33,036 bases of DNA from a bacterium (GCA_020051955.1 JAGVQB010000035.1:1-33036), one strand, 5' to 3'; counted from the first letter of the stretch, positions 21,744-30,026 are shown. Notes: generated by a model from the sequence alone, not told the origin. A program made the numbers and translations.

Positions 21744-22964
21744 TTATTTCATCGCGTCCTTAATTCTCTCCAGAGCAATCACGAATGCCGCTCTGCGCAA
21801 ATCTGTTTTTAGCTCACGAGACCTATTCAAAATCCCAACCGCTTCGCGCTCCATCATTGTTTTCAATTTTTCAAATACCTGTGCCTCGCTCCAATGTTCG
21901 CCATTCAGATTCTGCTCCCACTCAAACGTCGAGACAGTTACCCCGCCGGAGTTCGCGAGAATGTCTGGAATAACAGGAACGCCTCGCGCGAACAAAGCAT
22001 CATCAGCGTCTGGAGTTACTGGTCCATTGGCAAGTTCGAGAATCGCCTTGGCTTGAACGCGCCCCACGTTGTCCTGTCGAATTTGATTTTCAAGCGCGGC
22101 TGGGATCAAAAGGTCGCAAGGCTCAAAACATAATTCGCTCCCTTCAAACGTCTCCCCTCCCGCGAACCCGGCAACTGAACCAGTGGATTTTTTGTGCACG
22201 TACAGCGCCGCGATATCAAGCCCGTCAGGATTCCTCACGGCGGCTTTTGAATCACACGTCGCGACTATCTTGTGCCCTGCCTTTGACCAAATTTCCGCCG
22301 CGTGTTCACCAGCATTCCCAAACCCCTGGATCACAACACGGCATTGCTCTGGCAGACCCAGTTCGCTACGCAACGCTTCGAACACGTAAAACCCGCCTTG
22401 CGCTGTTGCTGTTCCTCTACCTTCTGATCCGCCAGCATCCAACGGTTTGCCCGTAATAACCGCGCCGTTCGTTTCTCCTGTCACCTTCGCGTATTCATCC
22501 GCCATCCACGCCATTATCTGCGGAGTTGTATTCACGTCTGGCGCTGGAACATCTTTGTGCGCTCCAACAACATCCGCGAGCGCGCGCATCCAACCGCGAG
22601 ACAATCTTTCAAGCTCGCCTGCTGACAATGTTTTTGGATTCACGCTCACTCCACCCTTACCTCCGCCCATTGGAATATTTGCAACAGCGCATTTTAGCGA
22701 CATCCAAAACGCGAGTGCCTTTACCTCTTCAATATCAGTATCCTGGTGATAACGAATGCCGCCTTTGTATGGACCTCGCGCGTTATTGAATTGCACGCGG
22801 TATCCCTCAAACACGCGCAGGCTTCCATCATCCATTGTGACAGGAATACTTACACGGATCTGACGGTTGGGATAACGCAGGCGCTCAAGAAACTCTGGAG
22901 AGAAAAAAGCGAGCTTGGTCGCTCGTTCAAGTTGGTTCATGGCATGATCAAATGGAGTAGGCAT
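21744..22964 (-). CDS. gdhA: Glutamate dehydrogenase (Glu/Leu/Phe/Val family)
   Basis: Interconverts glutamate and 2-oxoglutarate plus ammonia with NAD(P). The 406-residue sequence has FNNARGPYKGGIRYH, the catalytic-lysine region NIPMGGGKGGV, KDVPAPDVNT, GFGNAGEHAAEI in the Rossmann domain, ANGPVTPDAD and ILANSGGVTVSTFEW. This is a full-length hexameric-type enzyme. The start is placed at ATG 22964 (MPTPFDHAMNQL), with ATG 22940 as an alternative. The frame stays open into an 18-bp tandem repeat that contributes ATG codons and the peptide MTLITS three times, so an unusual N-terminal extension to 23036 is possible. A GDH is uncommon in minimal genomes; it may link ammonia from salvage to amino-acid metabolism. 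Confidence 0.94.
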   Translation of the reverse strand: MPTPFDHAMNQLERATKLAFFSPEFLERLRYPNRQIRVSIPVTMDDGSLRVFEGYRVQFNNARGPYKGGIRYHQDTDIEEVKALAFWMSLKCAVANIPMGGGKGGVSVNPKTLSAGELERLSRGWMRALADVVGAHKDVPAPDVNTTPQIMAWMADEYAKVTGETNGAVITGKPLDAGGSEGRGTATAQGGFYVFEALRSELGLPEQCRVVIQGFGNAGEHAAEIWSKAGHKIVATCDSKAAVRNPDGLDIAALYVHKKSTGSVAGFAGGETFEGSELCFEPCDLLIPAALENQIRQDNVGRVQAKAILELANGPVTPDADDALFARGVPVIPDILANSGGVTVSTFEWEQNLNGEHWSEAQVFEKLKTMMEREAVGILNRSRELKTDLRRAAFVIALERIKDAMK

Positions 22965-22980
22965 AGGGGCGAGGGAGGGA

Positions 22981-23052
22981 ATCGAGGTTATCAAGGTCAT
23001 CGAGGTTATCAAGGTCATCGAGGTTATCAAGGTCATCGAGGTTACCGAGGTT
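22981..23052. repeat. 18-bp tandem repeat at the 5' end of gdhA
   Basis: ATCGAGGTTATCAAGGTC is repeated three times exactly (22981-23034), followed by a diverged fourth unit. On the gdhA strand each unit reads ATGACCTTGATAACCTCG-like and offers an in-frame start codon. Confidence 0.85.
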
Positions 23053-23086
23053 GGAAAAATGATCTAAGTTGTTCGAAATAACATTG

Positions 23087-23141
23087 ATAACCTTGCCCAC
23101 CTCGACAACCTCGACAACCTTGTCCCCCTCGACAACCTTCT
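23087..23141. repeat. CTCGACAACCTTG repeat between trxB and gdhA
   Basis: ACCTTGCCCACCTCGACAACC and later CTCGACAACC/TTGTCCCC units repeat four times with small changes. They share the ACCTCGA core with the 18-bp repeat next to gdhA (in inverse orientation), so the whole trxB-gdhA gap is repeat-derived. No terminator is visible here. Confidence 0.6.
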
Positions 23142-23144
23142 TCA

Positions 23145-24077
23145 TCAAGAAGTCAGCCAACGTTCCGCATCAAGCGCTGCCATACAGCCAGTGCCTGCCG
23201 CTGTAATTGCCTGACGATATTTGTGATCCGCAACGTCGCCACCAGCAAATACTCCTTCAACGCTTGTGCGTGAAGAGCCTGATTGCGTAACAATATATCC
23301 TTTCTCATCCAATTCAATCTGACCTTTCAAAAAATCAGTGTTCGGCTTGTGCCCAATTGCGACGAACAATCCATCTGCTGTGAGCGTACTTTCTTCGTTG
23401 GTCTTGTTATTTAATACCCTCACGCCCGTTATCTTCGATCCGTCGCCCAACACCTCCCTCACTTCTGTGTTCCAAACAAACTCAATCTTTGGATTGCTCT
23501 TTGCGCGTTCCTGCATAATCTTGGACGCGCGCAATTCTTCTCGACGATGAACAACGCGCACTCGCGACGCGAGGCGCGACAAAAACGTAGCCTCCTCAAG
23601 CGCCGCGTCCCCACCTCCTATCACAAGCACTTCCTTGTTGCGAAAGAAAAATCCATCGCACGTCGCGCAGATGCTCACGCCATGTCCGCGATATTTATTT
23701 TCACCTGGCACATTGAGCCACATTGATTGCGCGCCTGTGCATACTATTACCCCATTGGTCCTATAGGTCCCATTGGTCGTATTCACCACAAATGGTCTCT
23801 GTGAAAAATCCACTGCTGTCACATCTTCTAAAAAAATCTTCGTGCCAAACTTCAACGCCTGATTCTTCATTTTTTCCATCAACTCTGAACCCATCAGCCC
23901 ATCAGGAAAACCTGGGAAGTTCTCAATCTCCGTTGTAAGCATCAGCTGTCCGCCTGGTTGCCCGCCAATACTTTGCCCAGCAAACATAAGCGGAGCCATC
24001 TGCGCTCGCGCCGTATAAATCGCCGCGGTATACCCCGCCGGCCCCGAACCGATGATAATTAAATTCTCTGTACTCAT
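23145..24077 (-). CDS. trxB: Thioredoxin reductase
   Basis: Reduces thioredoxin with NADPH through FAD and a redox disulfide. A 310-residue protein with the FAD site GSGPAG (11-16), GGQLMLTTEIENFPGF, the redox pair Cys137/Cys140 (CATC), the NADPH-binding GGGDAALEEA and VHRRE, and the C-terminal GVFAGGDVAD. The start is ATG 24077 (MSTENLIIIG); the upstream ATG at 24089 would add four residues. Residues about 99-109 (NTTNGTYRTNG) derive from a CCATTGGTCCTATAGG-type repeat that also lies just upstream of the gene (24085-24115). It follows trxA by about 35 nt; NADPH for it depends on NadK. Confidence 0.95.
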   Translation of the reverse strand: MSTENLIIIGSGPAGYTAAIYTARAQMAPLMFAGQSIGGQPGGQLMLTTEIENFPGFPDGLMGSELMEKMKNQALKFGTKIFLEDVTAVDFSQRPFVVNTTNGTYRTNGVIVCTGAQSMWLNVPGENKYRGHGVSICATCDGFFFRNKEVLVIGGGDAALEEATFLSRLASRVRVVHRREELRASKIMQERAKSNPKIEFVWNTEVREVLGDGSKITGVRVLNNKTNEESTLTADGLFVAIGHKPNTDFLKGQIELDEKGYIVTQSGSSRTSVEGVFAGGDVADHKYRQAITAAGTGCMAALDAERWLTS

Positions 24078-24084
24078 ACTAAAA

Positions 24085-24115
24085 CCCATAGGTCCAATAG
24101 GTCCTATAAGACCTA
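24085..24115. repeat. ATAGGTCC/GGTCCTATA repeat between trxA and trxB
   Basis: CCATAGGTCC, AATAGGTCC and TATAAGACCTATTG alternate in direct and inverted form, so it can fold into a short hairpin. A related unit is inside trxB at 23752-23778. Confidence 0.6.
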
Positions 24116-24433
24116 TTGTACGTACTTTCGAATTTTATCTTTTAACTGTTCCTTGGTCATTATCCCAGAAAACTGCTCAACCACTTCGCCGTGCTTAAAA
24201 ATAATAAAAGTCGGAATTGAAAGTATATTATATTTCTGCGCGATGTCAGAACTCTCGTCAACATTGAGTTTGCCAATCACCACATCTTCCATCTCACCTG
24301 CCAGCTCTTCAACGATTGGTCCCATCAAACGACACGGACCGCACCACGGCGCCCAAAAATCCACGAACACTGGCTTATCGGACTGCAATACAGCGGCAGG
24401 AAAATTAGTAGAGTTTAGTGTGAGTTCAGACAT
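24113..24433 (-). CDS. trxA: Thioredoxin
   Basis: A 106-residue single-domain thioredoxin with the redox site WCGPC at 30-34 (Cys31/Cys34), the buried Asp25 (FVDFWAPWC) and the cis-proline in ILSIPTFIIF. It serves as a general cytoplasmic disulfide reductant. The start ATG lies two bases after the infB stop, so the gene is co-transcribed and probably coupled with infB, and trxB follows. The DCC-LMF protein at 407-2116 is another thiol protein in the window but not a neighbour. Confidence 0.97.
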   Translation of the reverse strand: MSELTLNSTNFPAAVLQSDKPVFVDFWAPWCGPCRLMGPIVEELAGEMEDVVIGKLNVDESSDIAQKYNILSIPTFIIFKHGEVVEQFSGIMTKEQLKDKIRKYVQ

Positions 24434-24435
24434 AC

Positions 24436-26469
24436 TTATCGCAAATTAATTCCTTCAAGTTTAAATTGTTTTGCTTTTTTCTCTTCGCTGTAGGCCTCCA
24501 TCACGTCACCATCCTCTGGCTTAATCTTGCCTTCGAATAACATCCCGCACTCTTGCCCTGGTTGCCCCTCCTTAAGTTGCGAGCTCCCAAGCTGTAAAGT
24601 TTTTATCAACCCCTCACCGACGTACTCTCCGTTTCGAGAAAGACGTAGCTTCGCCCCAGGCATAATCTTCTCACCCTTAATGCGTATGCCGATTATCCAA
24701 CCTGTGTCTGTCTTGCGGAAGTTTTTCAGAACAACGCACTGCCCTTGTTCGTGGATAATGGTTTCAGACGGCACGCGCTTCTTCAACTCGCCAATCACGT
24801 CTTCAAACAGTTTGTAAATAATTTTGTACTGTCGCATATCCACGCCTTTTTCTCTTGCCTGCTCTTCCGCTCCCCCTCCTGGATACACGTTAAAACCTAT
24901 CAAGATCGCGTGCGTTGCCTGCGCGCTGTTTACGTCAGCGTCAGTGATATTTCCCAACCCTTTCTGAACAACCTTCACCCCAACCTCATCGTGCTGAATC
25001 TTGTCGAGCATTCCCAAAATCGCTTCCAATGATCCAAGCATGTCCGCGCGAATAATCAGATTCAAAAATTGTTTCCCATCCTCACCCTCTTTCCCTTCCT
25101 CATCCTTTGCCACGTGTTTTATTGATGCCATCTCCTCTGTCGCGCGCATTGACACATCCGTTGATTTTATTTTCTTGAGCGCGCGCATATTCTCTGGCAC
25201 CTCCATAATATCTCCAACCGCTGGCGCGAGCTTCCATCCAATAATCTTTACCGGCGTTGAAGGCGGCGCTGTCGACAGCGACTCCCCTTTCCAATTTTGC
25301 ATCGCGCGCACACGCCCGTACTGACACTCGCGCACGCCAAGATCATCACCCAAACGAAGAGTGCCGCTCTGCACCAAGACCGTGGCAATAGGACCAGAAC
25401 CAGGATTCACGCGTGACTCGATAACCGTGCCAATCGCTCGGCTCTCTGGGTTCGCGACGATTTTATCCTTCTCCATATCTTCAACCAACAACAACATATC
25501 CAACAACTCTTCAATGTTCTTCCCTTCCCTTGCCGAGATTGGCACCATAACCGTTTTGCCACCCCAATCCTCTGGCACAAGCCCAAGTTCGGAGAGCTGT
25601 GTCTTCACTCGCTCGATATTCGCTTCAGCGCGATCAATCTTGTTTAGTGCCACAACAAACGGCAGTGACGCTGACTTGATAATGTTGATTGCTTCCTTTG
25701 TCTGTGGCTGTACCCCATCATCAGCGGCAACCACGAGAATCGCAATGTCCGCGACTTTCGCGCCACGTGAACGCATGACAGTAAAAGCCTCGTGACCAGG
25801 CGTGTCGATGAATGTCAGAGACTTTCCATTGCGTTCAACTTGATACGCGCCAATGTGCTGAGTGATTCCACCGGCTTCAGACTCCATCACGTTGGTCTTA
25901 CGAATCGCGTCCAACAATTTTGTCTTTCCATGATCAACGTGACCCATTACTACGATGACCGGGGGTCGGCGTTTCAAATTCTTTGTCTCTTCCTTTTCAA
26001 CACGCTCGCGGATTCTTTCCATTCCAGTCGCGTCTTCAGATACCCCGCCGCCTTCAACGCGCAATGCTCGAAACCCCAAATCCTCCGCGATGATAGAAGC
26101 TGTATCAAAATCTATTCGCTCGTTGATAGAGGCGAGGATTCCGTTTTTCATTAGCTCCTGCATTAGACGTGGCACTGGCAATTCCATAAGAGACGCCAGA
26201 TCGCGCACAGTGGTAATTGGCGGAACCATCACCTGCTTGCGTTCGTGCTCTGGGATATCGCGCCCAAGCCCTTGCGCTTTTTGCGCTTCAACTTTTGCCG
26301 CGAGACGTTCCTTGCGCTTCATCTCTCCCCACGCCTCCATGATTTTTGTTGCCTGACGATTGTCGACCTTGAGCGCGTGACCGCCAACAGCAAAACCAAG
26401 CTCCGGGAGTCTGCGTCGAAGTTCCTCTGGGTGCGCGCGAAGGCGACGGGCTAATTCAGTAATGTTCAT
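24436..26469 (-). CDS. infB: Translation initiation factor IF-2
   Basis: A 677-residue translational GTPase that places fMet-tRNA on the ribosome. Two short N-terminal IF2-N modules (1-30 and about 85-140), then G1 GHVDHGKT (176-183), FIDTPGHEAF (G3), ALNKIDRAE (G4) and PISAREG (G5), followed by domains II, III (FNVYPGGGAEEQAREKGVDMRQYKIIY) and C2. It lacks the long charged N-terminal region of many bacterial IF-2s. A charged low-complexity patch EEGKEGEDGKQ (about 455-467) looks like a repeat-type insertion between domains II and III. A TACATT box eight bases before the ATG suggests a leaderless start; GTAGCC-TAC-GGCTAC (26481-26495) forms a hairpin upstream. Confidence 0.96.
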   Translation of the reverse strand: MNITELARRLRAHPEELRRRLPELGFAVGGHALKVDNRQATKIMEAWGEMKRKERLAAKVEAQKAQGLGRDIPEHERKQVMVPPITTVRDLASLMELPVPRLMQELMKNGILASINERIDFDTASIIAEDLGFRALRVEGGGVSEDATGMERIRERVEKEETKNLKRRPPVIVVMGHVDHGKTKLLDAIRKTNVMESEAGGITQHIGAYQVERNGKSLTFIDTPGHEAFTVMRSRGAKVADIAILVVAADDGVQPQTKEAINIIKSASLPFVVALNKIDRAEANIERVKTQLSELGLVPEDWGGKTVMVPISAREGKNIEELLDMLLLVEDMEKDKIVANPESRAIGTVIESRVNPGSGPIATVLVQSGTLRLGDDLGVRECQYGRVRAMQNWKGESLSTAPPSTPVKIIGWKLAPAVGDIMEVPENMRALKKIKSTDVSMRATEEMASIKHVAKDEEGKEGEDGKQFLNLIIRADMLGSLEAILGMLDKIQHDEVGVKVVQKGLGNITDADVNSAQATHAILIGFNVYPGGGAEEQAREKGVDMRQYKIIYKLFEDVIGELKKRVPSETIIHEQGQCVVLKNFRKTDTGWIIGIRIKGEKIMPGAKLRLSRNGEYVGEGLIKTLQLGSSQLKEGQPGQECGMLFEGKIKPEDGDVMEAYSEEKKAKQFKLEGINLR

Positions 26470-26571
26470 AATTTTTCAATGTAGCCGTAGGCTACCTTTC
26501 AACAGATAAGACGCTCGAAAGTTTATCGGAAAAAACTATAAGGGTCAATCAAAACCCAATTGGCTCGTCAA

Positions 26572-27279
26572 TCAGACGGCGGTTTTTCTTGGCACGTACA
26601 CGATCCATTTATTTTCCCAGTATCTGCGCCAGCCCTCAAATTTTCCACATCCGCAATAACACAAACTTCCACGATAACCGACCATCTCTTCTTGCTTTGG
26701 GAAGTGAAAAGGCAAAAGGGTCGGCTCCGCCTGCGTCCTACCGCATACATATGCGTCAACCTCTGAAAAAAGCGCCATCTTCATTTCTGTCTCGTCATCC
26801 TGTCCAATCTCACGCGTCACAAACGCTGGACAATCATCCGATTCAAGAAGTTCTGGGTAATCTTTCGACAAAACATCGGAACCGTTTTCTCCATTTATCT
26901 GTTTTGGAATAACAATCCACCCCTCGTATTCGTTCCAGAATGGATCGGGACGAATCGCGTTTTTTGAATCATAATTTTCGCTTCGAACTAATTGAAACCC
27001 TTCGGTCAATAATTCTGGGCGTGGCGGGCGTTCAACCGCGCGTCTATCGTCCTTGAATAATGCTTGCCCAACTTTTAGCTCTGTCTTGTTCGGTCTGCGA
27101 ACTTTTGTAACTATCAACGATCCATCTTTCCACTTCGCGTGCGCAACCACCTTCTTTTTTTTTGTAATAAATATGACGTGACTGTCAATTAACTTTTCAC
27201 GTTTTTCAAAATCATAAAGCGTCTCTTTATAACTCCGTTCTGGTAATCTAGATACGCTGAAATTTTTTTCAGATGACAT
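26572..27279 (-). CDS. Hypothetical protein, unknown function
   Basis: A 235-residue soluble protein with no signal peptide or membrane segment. The N-terminal third is lysine-rich with a beta-like stretch (SHVIFITKKKKVVAHAKWKDGSLIV). The middle has EGWIVIPKQ and many acidic residues. The C-terminal part ends LCYCGCGKFEGWRRYWENKWIVYVP, where CYCGC might bind metal. I do not recognise a family. ATG 27279 is preceded by AAGGA at seven bases. It is divergent from truB and about 100 nt upstream of infB on the same strand, so it could share an infB transcript, but a separate infB start is likely. The 102-nt gap holds only the infB upstream hairpin. Confidence 0.7.
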   Translation of the reverse strand: MSSEKNFSVSRLPERSYKETLYDFEKREKLIDSHVIFITKKKKVVAHAKWKDGSLIVTKVRRPNKTELKVGQALFKDDRRAVERPPRPELLTEGFQLVRSENYDSKNAIRPDPFWNEYEGWIVIPKQINGENGSDVLSKDYPELLESDDCPAFVTREIGQDDETEMKMALFSEVDAYVCGRTQAEPTLLPFHFPKQEEMVGYRGSLCYCGCGKFEGWRRYWENKWIVYVPRKTAV

Positions 27280-27346
27280 ATTGATCCTTACTAGCGTACT
27301 GCCTTGAAGGAGGAAACGTCAAAGTAGTTTCAATAACAACATATTT

Positions 27347-27374
27347 TTGCTTCAATCCCAAAGTAAAGTAAGAT
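27347..27374 (+). promoter_or_regulatory. Promoter of truB, leaderless
   Basis: TTGCTT (27347-27352), a 16-nt spacer and TAAGAT (27369-27374), with the ATG at 27383 only eight bases beyond. No Shine-Dalgarno is present. Confidence 0.65.
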
Positions 27375-27382
27375 GACGATAT

Positions 27383-28108
27383 ATGGAAGGTTTCCTACTC
27401 ATCGACAAACCCGCTGGAATCACAAGCCATGATGTTGTGAATCGCGTGAGAAGAATCACTGGAGAAAAGCGCGTTGGACACGCTGGAACGCTCGATCCGT
27501 TTGCGACAGGGCTTTTGATTGTTGGTGTTGGACGTGCCGCAACAAGAGAGATGGAAAAACTTGTTGGACTGGATAAGACGTACGAAGCGGTTTTCGTGTT
27601 GGGCGCGAGGTCGGACACGGATGATAGGACAGGAAAAATCGAAGAGGCGCCGATCGGCAACCTCCCCCTACCCGAGGGGGGTATTCAAAAAGTCCTTAAA
27701 CAATTCGTAGGCGAGATAGAGCAAGTACCTCCAACGTACAGCGCGATCAAAATCGGTGGAAAAAAAATGTATGAGGAGGCGCGCAAGGGAAGACCAATGG
27801 AAGCGACCCCTCGTCACGTTACTATTTACTCAATCGAAATTCTCAACACTCAACAACTCAACGACTCAACGACTCAACGACTCCATCTTCGCATCCACTG
27901 CTCGAGCGGTACATACATTCGCGCGATTGCTCGAGACCTTGGAGAGGCACTCGGTGGCGGAGGTTATGTTGAGACGCTCCGCCGCACATCTATTGGACCG
28001 TTTTTAGTTGATGATGCTATTTCAGTCACGACACAAGCTAAAGCGTGGGGCAACACCACTTCCACCTCCTTTCTCATCCCAATTTCCCAATTTCTCGCGC
28101 GCCTTTGA
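27383..28108 (+). CDS. truB: tRNA pseudouridine-55 synthase
   Basis: Makes the universal pseudouridine of the T-loop. A 241-residue protein: GFLLIDKPAGITSHDVV, then RVGHAGTLDPFATGLL (31-44) with catalytic Asp38, TYEAVFVLGARSDTDDRTG, PPTYSAIKIGGKKMYEEARKG and RIHCSSGTYIRAIARDLGEALG. There is only a short tail after the catalytic fold, without a full PUA domain. Two in-frame insertions come from DNA repeats: NLPLPEGG (93-100, from a C/G palindrome like that in leuS) and TQQLNDSTTQRL (156-167, from an 8-bp tandem repeat). The stop codon overlaps the TTGACA of a promoter for the downstream leader. Confidence 0.95.
   Translation: MEGFLLIDKPAGITSHDVVNRVRRITGEKRVGHAGTLDPFATGLLIVGVGRAATREMEKLVGLDKTYEAVFVLGARSDTDDRTGKIEEAPIGNLPLPEGGIQKVLKQFVGEIEQVPPTYSAIKIGGKKMYEEARKGRPMEATPRHVTIYSIEILNTQQLNDSTTQRLHLRIHCSSGTYIRAIARDLGEALGGGGYVETLRRTSIGPFLVDDAISVTTQAKAWGNTTSTSFLIPISQFLARL
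27845..27883 (+). repeat. AACGACTC tandem repeat inside truB
   Basis: Three exact 8-bp units AACGACTC (27860-27883) follow degenerate CAACACTC-type units. Three copies make 24 bases, so the reading frame survives and encodes NDSTTQRL. Confidence 0.75.
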
Positions 28109-28134
28109 CACGAGACCGATACCGATGTTATTCT
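28105..28134 (+). promoter_or_regulatory. Promoter of the rny leader
   Basis: TTGACA (28105-28110) overlaps the truB stop; an 18-nt spacer leads to TATTCT (28129-28134). Transcription would start near 28141 and leave about 190 nt before rny. Confidence 0.5.
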
Positions 28135-28140
28135 TTCTTG

Positions 28141-28330
28141 GCGTAAATCATCAAAAGTTTTGCTGGAAAGTGCACGGACGTGGAAGAAAAACCCTTATTA
28201 TGCGATCCCCTGGTTTAACACCATTTGCATATTCGACAATTGCCTCACAAAGGGCAGATTTGTTATAAGAGTTTGTTTCCACAATTCGTGAAATCACAAA
28301 GGCTTCTCCAGCGGCGAGAAGTTTTATTTT
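28141..28330 (+). ncRNA. Candidate structured leader or small RNA upstream of rny
   Basis: GUGGAA (28178) pairs with UUCCAC (28277), and CUUAU/AUAAG further in, making a rod with bulges. Inside are UAUGC...GCAUA around GGU-UUAAC-ACC and UGCCU-CACAAA-GGGCA. CTTCTC-CAGCGGC-GAGAAG (28303-28321) followed by TTTTATTTT ends exactly at the rny ATG, resembling an intrinsic terminator. It may be an attenuating 5' leader of rny, or a free RNA of about 190 nt. No family is recognised. Confidence 0.4.
28303..28330 (+). terminator. Terminator-like hairpin abutting the rny start codon
   Basis: A six-base-pair stem with a seven-base loop, then TTTTATTTT directly before ATG 28331. It either ends the leader RNA or attenuates rny; it leaves no room for a Shine-Dalgarno. 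Confidence 0.6.
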
Positions 28331-29899
28331 ATGAACATCCCAATCATTATTCTCATCCCAATGATACTTAGCACGCTTATCGGCGTCGCATTGGGTTATG
28401 AGTTGCGTAAAGCAAAGGCAAGAAAGAGCGCTGATGACGCAGAGACTCGATCAGAACGCATCATCGCGGAGGCGAAGAACAAGCAACAGGAATTAATTCA
28501 ATCAGCTAAAAACGAGGAGCACGGGTTACTAATCAAGGCCAAAGAAAAGGCGTTGACAATCATTGATGATGCCAAGGCAGAGGAACAAACGCGCCGCCGC
28601 GACCTGCAGGATCAACAGCATCGCTTGGAAAAACGCGAAACACTCTTTGACCAGAAGCTCATCGAGATAGAAGACAAAAAAACAAAACTCGATGACCGCG
28701 CGAAAGAGATCGAAGAAGTAAAGGAAAAAATCTCAGCGATAAAAAACGAACAAGTCACAAAATTACAAGAGATCGCCGGGCTTAGTCGTGATGAGGCTAC
28801 TGATCGTCTACTTAAAGAAGTCGAACGCGATTGCCAGGACGCTCTAATGAGCCGACTGCACAAGATTGAACAACTAAACGAAGAAGAGCTTCAGACAAAA
28901 GCGAACCAAGTCCTTTCCCTCGCGCTCACGCGTTACTCCTCATCTGTATCAGTTGACACAACCACGACATCAGTCGAGTTGCCAAACGACGAAATGAAAG
29001 GGCGCATCATTGGCAAGGAAGGACGAAATATCAAAGCCATTGAAATGCTCACCGGAACCGAGATCATCGTTGATGATACGCCAGAGATGATCACGATCAG
29101 TGGCTTTTCCCCCATCCGTCGCCAGGTTGCGAAGCGCGCGCTTGAGGAGCTAATCAAAGACGGTCGCATTCAGCCAGCGAGAATCGAAGAGGCAATCAAC
29201 AACGCAAAGAAGTCAATCTCGCAAGACCTGCGTAAGGCTGGCGAGGACGCGCTTTACCAGCTCGGCATCCCAGTCTCATCAATTGATCCAAAACTTATTT
29301 CGATTTTGGGGCGCATGAAGTATCGAACAAGTTACGGACAGAACGCCCTACAACACTCAATCGAAGTAGGAACAATCGCCGGTATGATTGCCGAGGAGCT
29401 TGGAGCCGATGTGTTTGTATGCAAGAAGGGTGGGCTGTTCCACGATATTGGCAAGGCAGTTGACCATGATATGCAGGGCGCGCATCCAGAGATCGGATAC
29501 AACATCATGAAAAAGTTCGGCTTCCCAGAGGAGATCTGTTACCAGTCTGTCGCGCACCACGATGACCGACCACGCACAATTGAAGGCGCGATCGTGAAGG
29601 CGGCGGATGCCATTTCTGGAGCAAGACCAGGCGCGCGTAAACAAAGTTTGGAACAATTTATCCAGCGCATGGAAGAACTTGAGCGCACTGCCGCGGCATT
29701 CGATGGAGTTGAGAAGGCATACGCGATCCAGGCTGGCCGCGAAGTACGCGTGTTCGTAGAGCCGCTAAAAATTGATGACCTCACCGCTTACCGACTGGCC
29801 AAAGACATCGCGAACAAAATCGAAGCTGAGTTGAATTACCCAGGTGAGGTAAAAGTGACAGTGATCCGTGAGACTCGTGTAATCGAATACGCGAAATAA
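28331..29899 (+). CDS. rny: Ribonuclease Y
   Basis: A membrane-anchored endoribonuclease that starts mRNA decay. The 522-residue protein has an N-terminal transmembrane helix (about 3-22), a long charged coiled coil (about 25-190), a KH domain with GRIIGKEGRNIKAIEMLTG (about 225-243) and an HD domain with HDIGKAVDHD (His and Asp near 370-371), VAHHDD and ADAISGARPGAR. This is the full family architecture and usual length. It is preceded by a structured leader that ends in a terminator-like hairpin at the ATG, which suggests control of its own level, perhaps through self-cleavage as for other RNases; that is inference. Confidence 0.96.
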   Translation: MNIPIIILIPMILSTLIGVALGYELRKAKARKSADDAETRSERIIAEAKNKQQELIQSAKNEEHGLLIKAKEKALTIIDDAKAEEQTRRRDLQDQQHRLEKRETLFDQKLIEIEDKKTKLDDRAKEIEEVKEKISAIKNEQVTKLQEIAGLSRDEATDRLLKEVERDCQDALMSRLHKIEQLNEEELQTKANQVLSLALTRYSSSVSVDTTTTSVELPNDEMKGRIIGKEGRNIKAIEMLTGTEIIVDDTPEMITISGFSPIRRQVAKRALEELIKDGRIQPARIEEAINNAKKSISQDLRKAGEDALYQLGIPVSSIDPKLISILGRMKYRTSYGQNALQHSIEVGTIAGMIAEELGADVFVCKKGGLFHDIGKAVDHDMQGAHPEIGYNIMKKFGFPEEICYQSVAHHDDRPRTIEGAIVKAADAISGARPGARKQSLEQFIQRMEELERTAAAFDGVEKAYAIQAGREVRVFVEPLKIDDLTAYRLAKDIANKIEAELNYPGEVKVTVIRETRVIEYAK

Positions 29900-29967
29900 G
29901 ACTTGCAAGAAGAGAGATTAGGGGATAGCTTATAGCTTATAGGAGGGACAACAGACGAACTTTCCGA

Positions 29968-30024
29968 ACTACCTCCCTCTCCCTTCCTCCCTCCTCCCTC
30001 TCCCTTCCCCCCTCATCCCTCCCC
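29968..30024 (+). repeat. CT-rich low-complexity leader upstream of hup
   Basis: CTCCCTCTCCCTTCCTCCCTCC-like units (CCCTC, CCCTTCC) fill the 60 bases before the HU start codon, so the gene has no Shine-Dalgarno. The ndk leader has the same pyrimidine-rich character. Upstream, AGCTTAT is duplicated at 29926-29940. Confidence 0.65.
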
Positions 30025-30026
30025 AT

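Noticed and set aside
22981-23052. Possible CRISPR array
   Set aside because: The units are contiguous 18-bp tandem repeats without spacers, and no cas gene is nearby.
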